Assembly (NCBI GenBank): GCA_028687435.1 | Contig: JAQUAF010000034.1 | Coordinates: forward strand, 1 to 57,513 | From: Verrucomicrobiia bacterium | Lineage (GTDB): Bacteria > Verrucomicrobiota > Verrucomicrobiia > JABWAM01 | Direction of reading: 5' to 3' | DNA: 57,513 nt | In this document: positions 34,516-43,177 of the stretch, in pieces | Layout of the letters: the number at the start of each line of letters is the position of its first letter | Position numbering within the stretch: position 1 is the stretch's first letter | Made by a program: the position numbers and the translations under genes | Notes under the pieces: generated by a model | Told to the model about the DNA's origin: nothing | What the model saw: only the letters and a program-made list of their open reading frames with translations | Databases searched by the model: none

Positions 34516-37134
34516 ATGAGCGTTTCCACGGCTCCAACTCTTCCAACTTCTTCTGCCGCAAAACCTTCCGATGGGGCGAACCCTTCAGGATCGCAAGCAG
34601 GGACTTTTCCTGCCCGGAATGCATCCCACCGGATTCTTGCCCATTCAAAATTCTTCCATCAAGGCGGCAACAAGTTTTTCATCAAAGGGGTCACCTATGG
34701 TCCCTTTCCTCCAAAGGATGGACTTTTCCTCCCGGAACAGCGCCGGGTTCGTGAGGACATGGAAAAAATGCAGCAGGCGGGAATCAACACTGTCCGGCTC
34801 TATCATGCCCCGCCCCTGTGGTTTCTCGACGAATGCGAAAAGGCCCGGATCAAGGCTTTCATCACCATTCCATGGGAACAGCACATCAGTTTTTTGGACA
34901 GCCACCAGCGCCGGCGCGCAATACGCCAGAATCTTGTCAACACCGTTCAGGAACGCCAGGGCCACCCGGCGGTTTTCGCGTATGCCGTTGGCAATGAAAT
35001 CCCCTGCCACATCGTCCGCTGGTACGGTCCGCACAAGGTGGAATCCTTCATCGAAAGTCTTGTGGACGCCGCCCGGCAGGTGGACAGCCGCACACTCTAC
35101 ACCTACACCAACTATCCCTCCACCGAATACCTGCTGCCCGGCTCGGTGGATTTTTATTGTTACAACGTTTACCTGCACCGCCAGGAGGAATTCCAAAGGT
35201 ATCTGGCCAGGCTCCAGAATCTTGCCTGCGAACGCCCCCTCATGCTTGGCGAATTCGGCATGGACACCATCCGCCATTCGCAGGAGGAACAGGCGGAAAT
35301 GTTGCGCTGGCATATTCAAACCGTGGCCCGCATGGGGCTGGCCGGCACCGTCATTTTTTCATGGACAGATGAATGGTTCACCGGCGGACATCTGATCGAC
35401 GACTGGAAATTCGGCCTGGTGGACGCCCAACGCCAGCCCAAAAAAGCGTTTTTTGAAATCCAGAAACTTTTCAAGGACACCCACCGCGTTCCGCTCAATC
35501 GCTATCCATCGATTTCGGTGGTGGTTTGCTCCTACAACGGCGCCCGAACCCTTCAAGCCTGCCTGACATCATTGGAACAGCTCGATTACCCCAACTATGA
35601 GATCATCCTGGTGGACGACGGTTCGACCGACAATACCCAGGAAATCTTGAAGGACTTTCCCCGGATCAAGAACATCCGCCAACCCAACATGGGGTTGAGC
35701 GTGGCGCGCAACGTGGGCATGCAGGCCGCCCAGAGTGAAATCGTCGCCTATACGGATTCCGACTGCATGGCGGACAAGGACTGGCTTTACTATCTGGCCG
35801 GCACACTGGAACAGGGACAATATGCCGCCGTTGGAGGCCCGAATATTTCACCTCCCGCCCAAAGCTGGAGCCAGGCCTGTGTGGCGGCATCTCCCGGACA
35901 ACCCTGCCAGGTGCTGGTCAGCGATTCGGAAGCCGAACACATCCCCGGCTGCAACATGGCCTTTTACAAAAAAACCCTTGAATCCATCGGCGGTTTCGAT
36001 CCGGAATACCGCAAGGCCGGCGACGATGTGGACGTTTGCTGGCGGCTCATGGAACAGGGGCACCGGATCGCATTCAGTCCCTCCGCTGTTGTCTGGCATC
36101 ACCGCCGCTTTTCCATCCGCGCCTATTTCAAACAACAGGAAGGTTACGGCGAGGCGGAAGCCCTGCTGCGATTCAAACACCTGGTTTACTTCGGCCCCAC
36201 CGGCAGCGCCAAATGGCATGGGCAGGTTTACGGTCCCACCAATTTCTCGTCGTTCCTTCATCGTCCCATCGTTTATCACGGCGTCTTCGGCATGGGACTT
36301 TTCCAATGCGTCTATCCCAGGCAAAATTCGGATATTGTCCTTTTCATGAGCAGCTTGGAATGGAACATCCTCACCTTGATCACCGCTCTCGTGGCCATCC
36401 AAACCCACTCCGCCTGGTATGTGCCGGTCATCATGCTGGCTTGTTCCATCGGCGTGGGCATCTCCTACGGACTGCGCGCGCGCGTCGAAGCCCCCTACCA
36501 TGGCATCTGGAGCAAAATCCTGGTTTCCGCCCTCGCCATCATGCAACCCATCTTCCGCGGCTGGGCGCGCTACCTCACCTGGATGCGCAAAAAACGCACC
36601 CCCAACAAAGTCATCCATGCAAACACCGAGGAAAAAGCCCTCCCCATCGTTTGGGACCGTCCCGCGCTGGTTTCCTTCTGGAGCGAGGATGGAGTTGGCC
36701 GCGAACAACTTCTCAAGGCTTTCAAAAAACGGCTCGATCAACAGAGCTGGAAATATTCGCCCGACACCGGGTGGACCAATTGGGACTACCGCATCTACGG
36801 CAACCGCTGGTGGCAGCTCCAACTGTTGACCATGACCGAGGAACATGGCGATGGCAAACGCCTGACGCGTGTGCGTCTTCACAATCATCCCACCACCTCG
36901 ATGAAATTCATCGGATTGATCGTGGGCATCATCAGCCTGCTGGCTTTTCAAACCTTTATGAAGAAAACCACTCCCGAGGGATTCATGGCCATCGGTTACT
37001 GGTTCTGCGCCGTTTCCGTCTGGCTGGGATACCTCGTCTGGCGCAGCAGCCGTTTTCGAAGGCGGATCGCGCAAATCGTGGAAATGGCCGCCCGCGACCT
37101 TGATCTCTCATCTGTCAAAGGCCAGGGACGCTGA
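34516..37134 (+). CDS. Fusion of a TIM-barrel glycosidase and a GT2 glycosyltransferase, with membrane segments
   Basis: A single 872-residue protein with several parts. Residues 45-320 are a TIM-barrel glycoside hydrolase of the GH2/GH5 kind: AGINTVRLYHAP at 88-99, AVGNE ending at Glu161 (likely acid/base) and LGEFG with Glu246 (likely nucleophile). Residues 332-600 are a GT2 glycosyltransferase with SYNG, the D-D-G-S motif at 367-370, DSD at 414-416 and GGFDPEYRKAGDDVDVCWR. Two or three membrane helices and a polar domain follow. Such proteins make or trim a surface polysaccharide on the same polypeptide. The frame is continuous and the domains are full length, so it is not an assembly artefact. 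It lies six bases upstream of mazG. Confidence 0.85.
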   Translation: MSVSTAPTLPTSSAAKPSDGANPSGSQAGTFPARNASHRILAHSKFFHQGGNKFFIKGVTYGPFPPKDGLFLPEQRRVREDMEKMQQAGINTVRLYHAPPLWFLDECEKARIKAFITIPWEQHISFLDSHQRRRAIRQNLVNTVQERQGHPAVFAYAVGNEIPCHIVRWYGPHKVESFIESLVDAARQVDSRTLYTYTNYPSTEYLLPGSVDFYCYNVYLHRQEEFQRYLARLQNLACERPLMLGEFGMDTIRHSQEEQAEMLRWHIQTVARMGLAGTVIFSWTDEWFTGGHLIDDWKFGLVDAQRQPKKAFFEIQKLFKDTHRVPLNRYPSISVVVCSYNGARTLQACLTSLEQLDYPNYEIILVDDGSTDNTQEILKDFPRIKNIRQPNMGLSVARNVGMQAAQSEIVAYTDSDCMADKDWLYYLAGTLEQGQYAAVGGPNISPPAQSWSQACVAASPGQPCQVLVSDSEAEHIPGCNMAFYKKTLESIGGFDPEYRKAGDDVDVCWRLMEQGHRIAFSPSAVVWHHRRFSIRAYFKQQEGYGEAEALLRFKHLVYFGPTGSAKWHGQVYGPTNFSSFLHRPIVYHGVFGMGLFQCVYPRQNSDIVLFMSSLEWNILTLITALVAIQTHSAWYVPVIMLACSIGVGISYGLRARVEAPYHGIWSKILVSALAIMQPIFRGWARYLTWMRKKRTPNKVIHANTEEKALPIVWDRPALVSFWSEDGVGREQLLKAFKKRLDQQSWKYSPDTGWTNWDYRIYGNRWWQLQLLTMTEEHGDGKRLTRVRLHNHPTTSMKFIGLIVGIISLLAFQTFMKKTTPEGFMAIGYWFCAVSVWLGYLVWRSSRFRRRIAQIVEMAARDLDLSSVKGQGR

Positions 37135-37140
37135 TCATTC

Positions 37141-37542
37141 ATGCAAATCAAACAGCTTTTGCGCATCATGACCCGGCTGCGTTCCCGTCACGGCTGTCCG
37201 TGGGACCGCGAACAAACCCATCAATCCATCATTCGCTGTCTCAAAAGCGAATCGCGCGAAGTGATCCGGGCCATCGAAAACAACGATTACCACAATCTCC
37301 AGGAGGAACTCGGCGACCTGCTGCTGCAGGTGGTTTTTCACAGCCAGCTGGCCAGGGAGGCGGGCAAGTTCACCTTCAACGACGTGGTGCGAACCCTCAA
37401 TCGCAAACTCGTGCGCAGACATCCCCATGTCTTCGGCAAATCCAAGGCCCGAACCAGCGAGGAAGTCCTCAAGCAATGGGCCGACATCAAGGCGCGGGAG
37501 AAAAAACAGCGGAAAAAATCGTGCCACAGCGCAAATGCCTGA
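37141..37542 (+). CDS. mazG: MazG-like nucleotide pyrophosphohydrolase, single domain
   Basis: MazG hydrolyses (d)NTPs to NMP and pyrophosphate, removing abnormal nucleotides or lowering stress alarmones. The 133-residue protein is one MazG unit, half the size of the two-domain E. coli form. Recognisable motifs are CPWDREQTHQSI, EELGDLLLQVVFHSQLA and RRHPHVFG. The usual EExxE metal motif reads SESRE here, missing the first Glu, while the second motif (EELGD) is intact, so activity may be altered. The gene starts six bases after the fusion gene and is followed by a Xer recombinase gene at 37563. Confidence 0.88.
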   Translation: MQIKQLLRIMTRLRSRHGCPWDREQTHQSIIRCLKSESREVIRAIENNDYHNLQEELGDLLLQVVFHSQLAREAGKFTFNDVVRTLNRKLVRRHPHVFGKSKARTSEEVLKQWADIKAREKKQRKKSCHSANA

Positions 37543-37562
37543 CAATACACGCCTGTCACCCG

Positions 37563-38474
37563 ATGAAAAAACAGGATGCCATTGGACCTTTGCGGGACAC
37601 GGTGGAATCCTTCCTGAGTTTTCTCCAATACGAAAAAGGCCTTTCCAACCTGACCGCCCAGACCTACCGCAGACACCTTCTCCCACTCATCATTTTCCTG
37701 AACAAATTGAACCGCGCGGAGTGGCGGCAGGTCACCGTGGACGACCTGCATGCATGGCTCGCGGAACGCCGGAAACAGGGGTTTCGAAGCAACAGCCTCT
37801 ATCTGGCCGTGGCGGCCCTGCGGGCCTTTTTCAAATTCACCCATCGGGAGGGGGTGTCCGCCGATTTCACCGATCATCTCGACCTGCCCCATCGTCTGGA
37901 AAGTCTGCCTCATGCCCTGTCACCCGCCGAAATCGAACGCCTGCTCAATGCGGCAAACCTCTCCCACCCCCTTGGATTGCGCGACCGGGCCATCCTGGAG
38001 CTTTTTTATTCCTCGGGACTCCGGCTGGCGGAAATGACCCGCTTGGAATTGGGCGACATCCGCTGGGAACTCGGCATCGTCCGCGTCCTGGGCAAGGGAA
38101 GCAAGGAACGGTTTGTGCCCGTGGGACGCGAAGCGCTTCACTGGGTCAAACGCTACATGGAAGAGCTGCGTCCAAAACTGGCCGGCCAGCAAACCTGCCA
38201 GGCTCTTTTCGTCAGCCGCAGAAGAAAGGGCTGTTGCCGGGAAATCATCAAACTGACCGTGCGCCGCGCCGCCCGCCGGGCCGGCATGAAAAAACGCGTC
38301 ACCCCCCACATGCTGCGCCACTCCTTCGCCACCCATTTGCTGACCGGCGGCGCGGATCTCCGCGTCATCCAGGAAATGCTCGGACATGCCAGCATTGAAA
38401 CCACCCAAATCTACACCCACGTCGACCAGGACCGCCTTCGTCAAATCTACCGCTCATTCCATCCAAGGGCCTGA
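37563..38474 (+). CDS. xerD: Tyrosine recombinase XerC/XerD
   Basis: A Xer-type site-specific recombinase of about 303 residues, used to resolve chromosome dimers at dif during division. The N-terminal SAM-like DNA-binding domain begins VESFLSFLQYEKGLS. The catalytic domain has YSSGLRLAEMTRL (first Arg), the HMLRHSFATHLL box (His and second Arg), LGHASIETTQIYTH (His, nucleophile Tyr). All catalytic residues are present. The length and lack of extra domains fit a housekeeping Xer rather than a phage integrase. There is no attachment site or cargo nearby. The ATG at 37563 is chosen; the frame upstream overlaps mazG in a different reading frame. Confidence 0.92.
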   Translation: MKKQDAIGPLRDTVESFLSFLQYEKGLSNLTAQTYRRHLLPLIIFLNKLNRAEWRQVTVDDLHAWLAERRKQGFRSNSLYLAVAALRAFFKFTHREGVSADFTDHLDLPHRLESLPHALSPAEIERLLNAANLSHPLGLRDRAILELFYSSGLRLAEMTRLELGDIRWELGIVRVLGKGSKERFVPVGREALHWVKRYMEELRPKLAGQQTCQALFVSRRRKGCCREIIKLTVRRAARRAGMKKRVTPHMLRHSFATHLLTGGADLRVIQEMLGHASIETTQIYTHVDQDRLRQIYRSFHPRA

Positions 38475-38478
38475 TTCC

Positions 38479-39132
38479 TCAATGTTCCGCAATCTGAATG
38501 CCAGACGGAGGTTCAAACAGGTTTTTATCAACTGTCAGACCGGTTTGGTAATCGTCGTACTGCAAGACGGTCACAAGCCGTCCATCCTCAAAAACCATCG
38601 TCTTGAGGGGGGTTTTCGAGACCGGATGGCACATGAGACGCAAAAGCAATTTTTCAATCTGGCAATCATAAACCAGATGCTTTTTCCCATCCACCATCCG
38701 CTCCAACGGCTCAACTCCCCTGCCTTTCATGAATTGAATCTCCCGTCCCACTTCAAAATCGGGGAACCGCATCGGTTTGTCTTTTGCATCGGGAGGAATG
38801 ATGGGGGAATAAAAACGGTAGGTCGGCCCGGGATCAATCACATGACGACCGGTCTTGTTTGCCAGATTAATCATCCAAATGTTGGGTTCATTGACGATGA
38901 TCAAGCCGTGAACTTTGAGCAGAACATCCGGCATTTCCTCCGTTCGTCCGCACCGGTCGCCATACCGGTAAAGGGTTCTGGGCTGCGCGCGAAACGCCCC
39001 GGCGGGTGAATCCGGATAGACAACCCGGTAAACCACCTTCACCATTTCAGTTTCCGGTCCGGCAACCGCAACAGCGGCAACCATCAGCCACAAGATTCCC
39101 AGCCACCCCTTGCAACCAAAAAAACAGACCAT
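38479..39132 (-). CDS. Secreted LolA/RseB-like protein
   Basis: A 217-residue protein with a signal peptide (residues 1-24). The mature part has the outline of LolA-like or RseB (MucB) domains, a curved beta sheet with alternating strands: YRYGDRCGRTEEMPDVLL, then PNIWMINLANKTGRHV, then HLVYDCQIEKLLLRL. I infer this fold from strand pattern and context, not from a clear motif. Its start overlaps the HtrA-like stop by one base (TAATG). It is the last gene in the sigma - anti-sigma - HtrA-like operon. In gamma-proteobacteria, the equivalent position next to the anti-sigma is taken by RseB, which binds lipids or peptides and blocks anti-sigma cleavage. Confidence 0.6.
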   Translation of the reverse strand: MVCFFGCKGWLGILWLMVAAVAVAGPETEMVKVVYRVVYPDSPAGAFRAQPRTLYRYGDRCGRTEEMPDVLLKVHGLIIVNEPNIWMINLANKTGRHVIDPGPTYRFYSPIIPPDAKDKPMRFPDFEVGREIQFMKGRGVEPLERMVDGKKHLVYDCQIEKLLLRLMCHPVSKTPLKTMVFEDGRLVTVLQYDDYQTGLTVDKNLFEPPSGIQIAEH

Positions 39133-40205
39133 TAATTTCCGCTGGTATTTTGGACCGGTGAAACACTCTTGTCCGACGACAGGCGTTTCATGGCCAAAAC
39201 CTCTTTTTCCGTCGGTCGAGCCATCACCCTGACAGGAAGGTTGAGCGACTCACCCCCCCGTTCCACCGTAAAATTCACCATCTCTCCAATGCTCAGATAA
39301 AAAGTCGCATTCATCACATCCGCAGGCGTCCGGATTTCCCGGCTTCCAATTTTGCGCAGGATATCGCCAGGACGGATGCCCGCCTGATGAGCGGAGCAGC
39401 CGGTATAGACATCGCGAATGGCTATTTCCTGCCGGCTGTTCTTGGGATCGCCTCCCGGCACTTCAATGGTCAGGCCAGTCCAGCCTTTTCGCGGCGCATG
39501 ATGCTCCACCAAATCGCGTTGAACCTTGCGGGCCGCGTTGATCGGGAGGGAAAACGTGGATGCTCCATCTTCCGTCGCATAAACCACCATTCCCACCACT
39601 TCGCCCTTGGTATTCAACAGCGGGCTGCCGCTCTGCCCGCGCTGGGCGCGCACACTGCTGCGAATATGCGTGACAGTGAAAAACTTCGGCATTCGGGTCG
39701 CATCCGGCTCCGAAACAAAACCATATTCAGCCGTCACCTGCCCATTCTCCGGATATCCCACCAGCAAGGACATGGACCCAACCTTCAAGCCATCGGGATC
39801 ACCTGCCGGCAAACAAGGGGTCGCCGTATCGATCTTCAGCAAAGCCACGTTGGTTTGGTCATCCTGCCCCACACTCACCCCCTCATAGGTCTTGCCGCGC
39901 CAATAAACAATGGCTTTGTCGCTGCCCCTCAACACGCTGGCGGCCGTAAGAATCAACCCCTTGTTATCCACAAAAAATCCCGTTCCCGCACTAAGCCCTT
40001 CCCCAACAATATCCCCTTTGGTTGCATCGCGCACGGGAATAATGGTCTTGATCTGCACCACTGAATCCTTGGCGCGATCACAAATCCCCTTCACCTCCTT
40101 CTCCAACCCCTGCATGACACTCTGGGCTTCCGCCGTGTTAAAACTGGTAAGACAGAGTCCTCCGACAAAAAACGACGCAAACACCGTCCCCATCCGGAGG
40201 AGCAT
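39132..40205 (-). CDS. HtrA-like protein with PDZ domain, catalytic His and Asp replaced
   Basis: A 357-residue protein with a signal peptide, a trypsin-like (S1C) domain (about 60-230) and a PDZ domain (about 240-330, SAHQAGIRPGDILRKIGSRE). The HtrA template is followed closely, but the catalytic residues are not. The motif TAAHV reads TAASV, with Ser90 for His. TDIAVLK reads TNVALLK, with Asn119 for Asp. The serine loop GQSGSP keeps Ser192. Two of three catalytic residues are missing, so normal serine protease action is not expected. It may sense unfolded proteins or act as a scaffold. The start 40205 gives the best signal peptide; 40256 is an alternative. Confidence 0.88.
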   Translation of the reverse strand: MLLRMGTVFASFFVGGLCLTSFNTAEAQSVMQGLEKEVKGICDRAKDSVVQIKTIIPVRDATKGDIVGEGLSAGTGFFVDNKGLILTAASVLRGSDKAIVYWRGKTYEGVSVGQDDQTNVALLKIDTATPCLPAGDPDGLKVGSMSLLVGYPENGQVTAEYGFVSEPDATRMPKFFTVTHIRSSVRAQRGQSGSPLLNTKGEVVGMVVYATEDGASTFSLPINAARKVQRDLVEHHAPRKGWTGLTIEVPGGDPKNSRQEIAIRDVYTGCSAHQAGIRPGDILRKIGSREIRTPADVMNATFYLSIGEMVNFTVERGGESLNLPVRVMARPTEKEVLAMKRLSSDKSVSPVQNTSGN

Positions 40206-40230
40206 CGTCACCCGCAACACATGACCGTGA

Positions 40231-40782
40231 TCAGAACGTGAGAATGGACGGTTCATACGCAACGGAGTTGCTGGCCACACGATCCAAAACATAGACAACA
40301 TTTTGATCGTTGCGCACCACCATGTCGCTGACCTGAGCGGGCTGAACCGCTTCTGTCAGAACAGGCCGGTGAATGGCCAATTTGACTTCGCTACGCTGAC
40401 CGGTCGGCGACAATGCCGCCACACTCAGGAAAAGCATCAAACAGGCTGCAGCAGCCGCCACCCCCATCGCAGGGATCCCTCGCAGCGACTCCAAGCCGGC
40501 TTGAACCTTGGACCACCAAGTTTCCTGAACCCTTTCCTCCGCCTCCAGACGCTGATGCAGTTTGTCCAGAAAGGTGCGGGAGAAAAATTCATCCGGTTGT
40601 TCGTAACGTTTCAATGCCAAAAGGGCATGAATCTTCCGGGCGCCAGCCAGTTCGTTCCGGCAGGCCGCGCAGGTTTCCAGATGTTCTGAAATCTGTTCAC
40701 CCAACTGACCTTCCAATTCACGAACCGCAAGCATCGGCAGATACTCTTGCACCATTTTGCATTTCATAGGTTCACCGTTCAT
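40231..40782 (-). CDS. Zinc-finger anti-sigma factor (RseA/ZAS type)
   Basis: A 183-residue protein with an N-terminal anti-sigma domain containing the zinc signature HLETCAAC (H-x3-C-x2-C) plus an upstream cysteine near residue 8. A single membrane helix (about 107-128, GIPAMGVAAAAACLMLFLSVAAL) and a periplasmic part follow. This is the topology of anti-sigma factors that hold an ECF sigma factor at the membrane and release it after periplasmic signal-driven cleavage. The gene follows the sigma factor with an eight-base gap, in the standard order. Start at 40782 (MNGEP) or 40767 (MKCKM, with GGTGA before it). Confidence 0.9.
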   Translation of the reverse strand: MNGEPMKCKMVQEYLPMLAVRELEGQLGEQISEHLETCAACRNELAGARKIHALLALKRYEQPDEFFSRTFLDKLHQRLEAEERVQETWWSKVQAGLESLRGIPAMGVAAAAACLMLFLSVAALSPTGQRSEVKLAIHRPVLTEAVQPAQVSDMVVRNDQNVVYVLDRVASNSVAYEPSILTF

Positions 40783-40792
40783 TCTGAAGGAT

Positions 40793-41413
40793 TTAGAGAT
40801 ATTTTGCAAGGATAGCTTTCAATTCCTGATGTGCATAAAACAACCGGCTCCGAGCCGTCGCTTCTGTACAACCCAATGTTTTGGCCACCTCCTGATGGGG
40901 CAGCCCTTCAATGTCGTGCAAAACAACGACTGCTCTATGATCCTTAGACAATTTTTGAAGCGCTTCGTTCAAAAATTTTTTTATTTCTTCACATTGAATA
41001 TCCTTTTGAACCGATTCTTTTGACCTCAACTCCTTAAAAGTCACATTTTCTTCAATATCCGAGCTGAATTCATCCAAACTCAGGTTGCTTTCCTTGCGCA
41101 ACCGGATGAAATTGATGGCCGTATTGATGGTAATGCGATCCAGCCAAGTATAAAAGGCCGATTCATGCCGATAAGAACCAATCGACTTATAAGCCTTGAT
41201 AAATACATCTTGACATAAATCTGCCGCATCCTCGTTGTTTCCAATCATATTGTAGAGGACCCCATAAACCCTGTTTCGATAAGCCTCCACCAACCGGTCA
41301 AATGCCTTCATTTCACCAGCTTGCGCTTGGAGAACGATTTCTTTTTCGTTTTCCAATGCCTTGCCCGTTGTTTCCCTTGCGGGCGTACCTTTCGTTGAGG
41401 AGGATTCCGTCAT
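40793..41413 (-). CDS. ECF RNA polymerase sigma factor (RpoE/SigE group)
   Basis: A 206-residue group IV sigma factor. Region 2 is FDRLVEAYRNRVYGVLYNMI, then NEDAADLCQDVFIKAY and TWLDRITINTAINFIR. Region 4 is VVVLHDIEGLPHQEVAKTLG with CTEATARSRLFYAHQELK. There is no other domain. It should direct RNA polymerase to a stress regulon, and probably to its own operon. It heads an operon with an anti-sigma, an HtrA-like protein and a LolA-like secreted protein. The N-terminal 25 residues are a polar extension. No clear ECF-type promoter (GGAACTT) is visible upstream. Confidence 0.95.
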   Translation of the reverse strand: MTESSSTKGTPARETTGKALENEKEIVLQAQAGEMKAFDRLVEAYRNRVYGVLYNMIGNNEDAADLCQDVFIKAYKSIGSYRHESAFYTWLDRITINTAINFIRLRKESNLSLDEFSSDIEENVTFKELRSKESVQKDIQCEEIKKFLNEALQKLSKDHRAVVVLHDIEGLPHQEVAKTLGCTEATARSRLFYAHQELKAILAKYL

Positions 41414-41513
41414 GCCTGCGCCTTGCTTCCTTATAGGCGCTTATTTTAAGCCTTTATCCGTCGCAGCGGGATTTACATAAAAAACTCTTGCCATTTGCTT
41501 TTCTGGAAAGATT

Positions 41514-42572
41514 TCAATTTTTAACTGTTTTTCCCTGCCTTTTCCTTCGCTTCACAACCGAGGTTCCCTTGATTTTGTCATAATCCAAACCAGCCGATTT
41601 GATAGCCGCTCCCCAATTAGGGAAATAGAAACCTCCTGCATAAACCAAGCTGTGATATCCAGCCTCAACCAATCCCCGATAGGAAAGATTCAGGCCCTGC
41701 CGTTTAAGCCGCTTGATCTCAGACACCACCAATTGGGAACTCCAACGCCGATGTTTTCGCACCTTCTCGTAATCCACCCCGGCTTTGCTGACAGCCGCCC
41801 CCCAGCTTCCGAAATAATGCGCTCCCATCACCACCATCTTGAGTTGTCCCGCCTTCATCCGTGCGGACCATGAAACATCCTGCCCTTGGCGATGCAATTG
41901 GCGGATAATCCGCAGGATGCGATCCGGACTCCACTTTTCCCTTTTGCAAATGGTCTGGTAATCCAGCCCTGCGGCTTGAATGGCGTTTCGCCAACTGCCA
42001 AAATGATGCTGGGACGCGCTGACAACCGCGCCATTTCCCTTTTCATGCATGGCGCGCAGGGAAAGATCCACCCCCTTCTTGCGCAGGCGTTTGATTTCCC
42101 TCACGATGATCCGCCGGTCCCATTCATTGAATTTCCGCACCTTCCGATAATCCACGCCAACCTGCCGCAACGCCTCCCCCCATGATCCAAAGTGATTGAC
42201 CGCCGCGTGAAAGAGCCGGAAATGATTCCGTTCAAATTCATTGTGGCTGAAGTCGTCCTTTCGTTGCCTGGCCAGACGCAACAACTTCACAATCCGATCC
42301 TTGGACCATTCCTCCTGACGCCGCATCTTCAGATAATCAAAACCGGCGGCGGTCACCGCGTTGCGCCAGGAATAAAAATAATAAGTCCCTGCCGACACCA
42401 AGGCCGGCCGGGCCGCAAACGCTCCCACATAGGAAAGATCCTTCGTTTTTCGGTACAGGCGTTCTATTTCCTCCACCACCAACCCGGCATTCCAGATATT
42501 GGAAAAAATGGTCGGCCTCGGTCTTGGACCGCGGTATTGGCGCAACTTGCGTAGGGCGGAAGAAATGGACAT
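41514..42572 (-). CDS. Protein of five HNH-associated-type tandem repeats (putative DNA binding)
   Basis: A 352-residue basic protein made almost entirely of five tandem repeats of about 63 residues. Each reads roughly 'W..d.Iv.eIkrL...g.dLS......a....L...a..hFGSW..Ai..AG.dY.kvr'. The strongest are FGSWGEALRQVGVDYRKV, FGSWRNAIQAAGLDY and FGSWGAAVSKAGVDYEKV. This matches the 'homing endonuclease associated repeat' (PF18780, HNH_repeat), a helical DNA-recognition unit. No endonuclease domain is present, so it would bind nucleic acid without cutting. A repeated modular DNA reader, comparable in layout to other repeat-based binders, is an attractive but unproved idea. It is rich in Arg and Lys and ends KRRKRQGK. 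It stands alone. Confidence 0.75.
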   Translation of the reverse strand: MSISSALRKLRQYRGPRPRPTIFSNIWNAGLVVEEIERLYRKTKDLSYVGAFAARPALVSAGTYYFYSWRNAVTAAGFDYLKMRRQEEWSKDRIVKLLRLARQRKDDFSHNEFERNHFRLFHAAVNHFGSWGEALRQVGVDYRKVRKFNEWDRRIIVREIKRLRKKGVDLSLRAMHEKGNGAVVSASQHHFGSWRNAIQAAGLDYQTICKREKWSPDRILRIIRQLHRQGQDVSWSARMKAGQLKMVVMGAHYFGSWGAAVSKAGVDYEKVRKHRRWSSQLVVSEIKRLKRQGLNLSYRGLVEAGYHSLVYAGGFYFPNWGAAIKSAGLDYDKIKGTSVVKRRKRQGKTVKN

Positions 42573-42630
42573 GAGTCCTTGATAAAAACTTTACCCCGCC
42601 AGGTCAAGCGAACGATTGCATCATTGATCC

Positions 42631-43170
42631 CTATTTGACCAGCAATGGTTTTTCCTTGAATTCAAAGTCATGGGCCTTGGACATGTGAGGGATGGCATCG
42701 GCCACCACCGCCTGGTCAGTGCCCAACACGGCCACGGCATATTTCCATTTGATCTGGTCTCCCGGATAAGCGAAAAGAAGATGGTATCCCGTGTTTTTCC
42801 TCAGATTCTTGGGCATCGAAATGATATTGGGGATCCCCTGCATCCCTTTCGCATTTTCACTGCCCTCAGGTTCCGCCAGGGTGTGAATCAATTCCTTTTT
42901 GTCGTTGTAAAGATAAACCCGGGCCACCTCGAATTCGGTCAATGAATCATCCAGCACCTTGAATTGCACTTTGAAAAGCTTCACTGCGCTGGTGCGCCCC
43001 TTTGAAGTGTAAAACCAATTGGCGGCATTGGCCTGCTGAAAAAGAGTGATCGTCAGCGGCAATTTCACAGCCGCCCCGGCTGTTGCCGTGGCATTCGTAT
43101 CCGTCGATTGCGCACCGGTCTGCCCCCATGCAAAGCACAGGGCCGTCATGATGATTGCGGTCATTTTCAT
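42631..43170 (-). CDS. Secreted protein of unknown function, 179 aa
   Basis: Begins with a signal peptide (MKMTAIIMTALCFAWGQTGA), then a Thr/Ala linker and a compact beta-rich domain: FKVQFKVLDDSLTEFEVARV, YLYNDKKELIHTL, YHLLFAYPGDQIKWKYAVAV. The strand pattern is like a small immunoglobulin- or carbohydrate-module-type fold. I do not recognise a family. The gene ends with FEFKEKPLLVK. It starts 8 bases after the gluzincin gene's stop on the same strand, so the two exported proteins are likely produced together. No catalytic residues are seen. Confidence 0.72.
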   Translation of the reverse strand: MKMTAIIMTALCFAWGQTGAQSTDTNATATAGAAVKLPLTITLFQQANAANWFYTSKGRTSAVKLFKVQFKVLDDSLTEFEVARVYLYNDKKELIHTLAEPEGSENAKGMQGIPNIISMPKNLRKNTGYHLLFAYPGDQIKWKYAVAVLGTDQAVVADAIPHMSKAHDFEFKEKPLLVK

Positions 43171-43177
43171 ATTTGCC

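Noticed and set aside
37200..37562. Xer recombinase start at 37200 (longer product)
   Set aside because: The first 121 residues overlap mazG in another frame and have no recombinase similarity.
37563..38474. Integrase marking an integrated mobile element
   Set aside because: It is a standard-size Xer protein next to mazG. No tRNA, direct repeat, excisionase or cargo is nearby.
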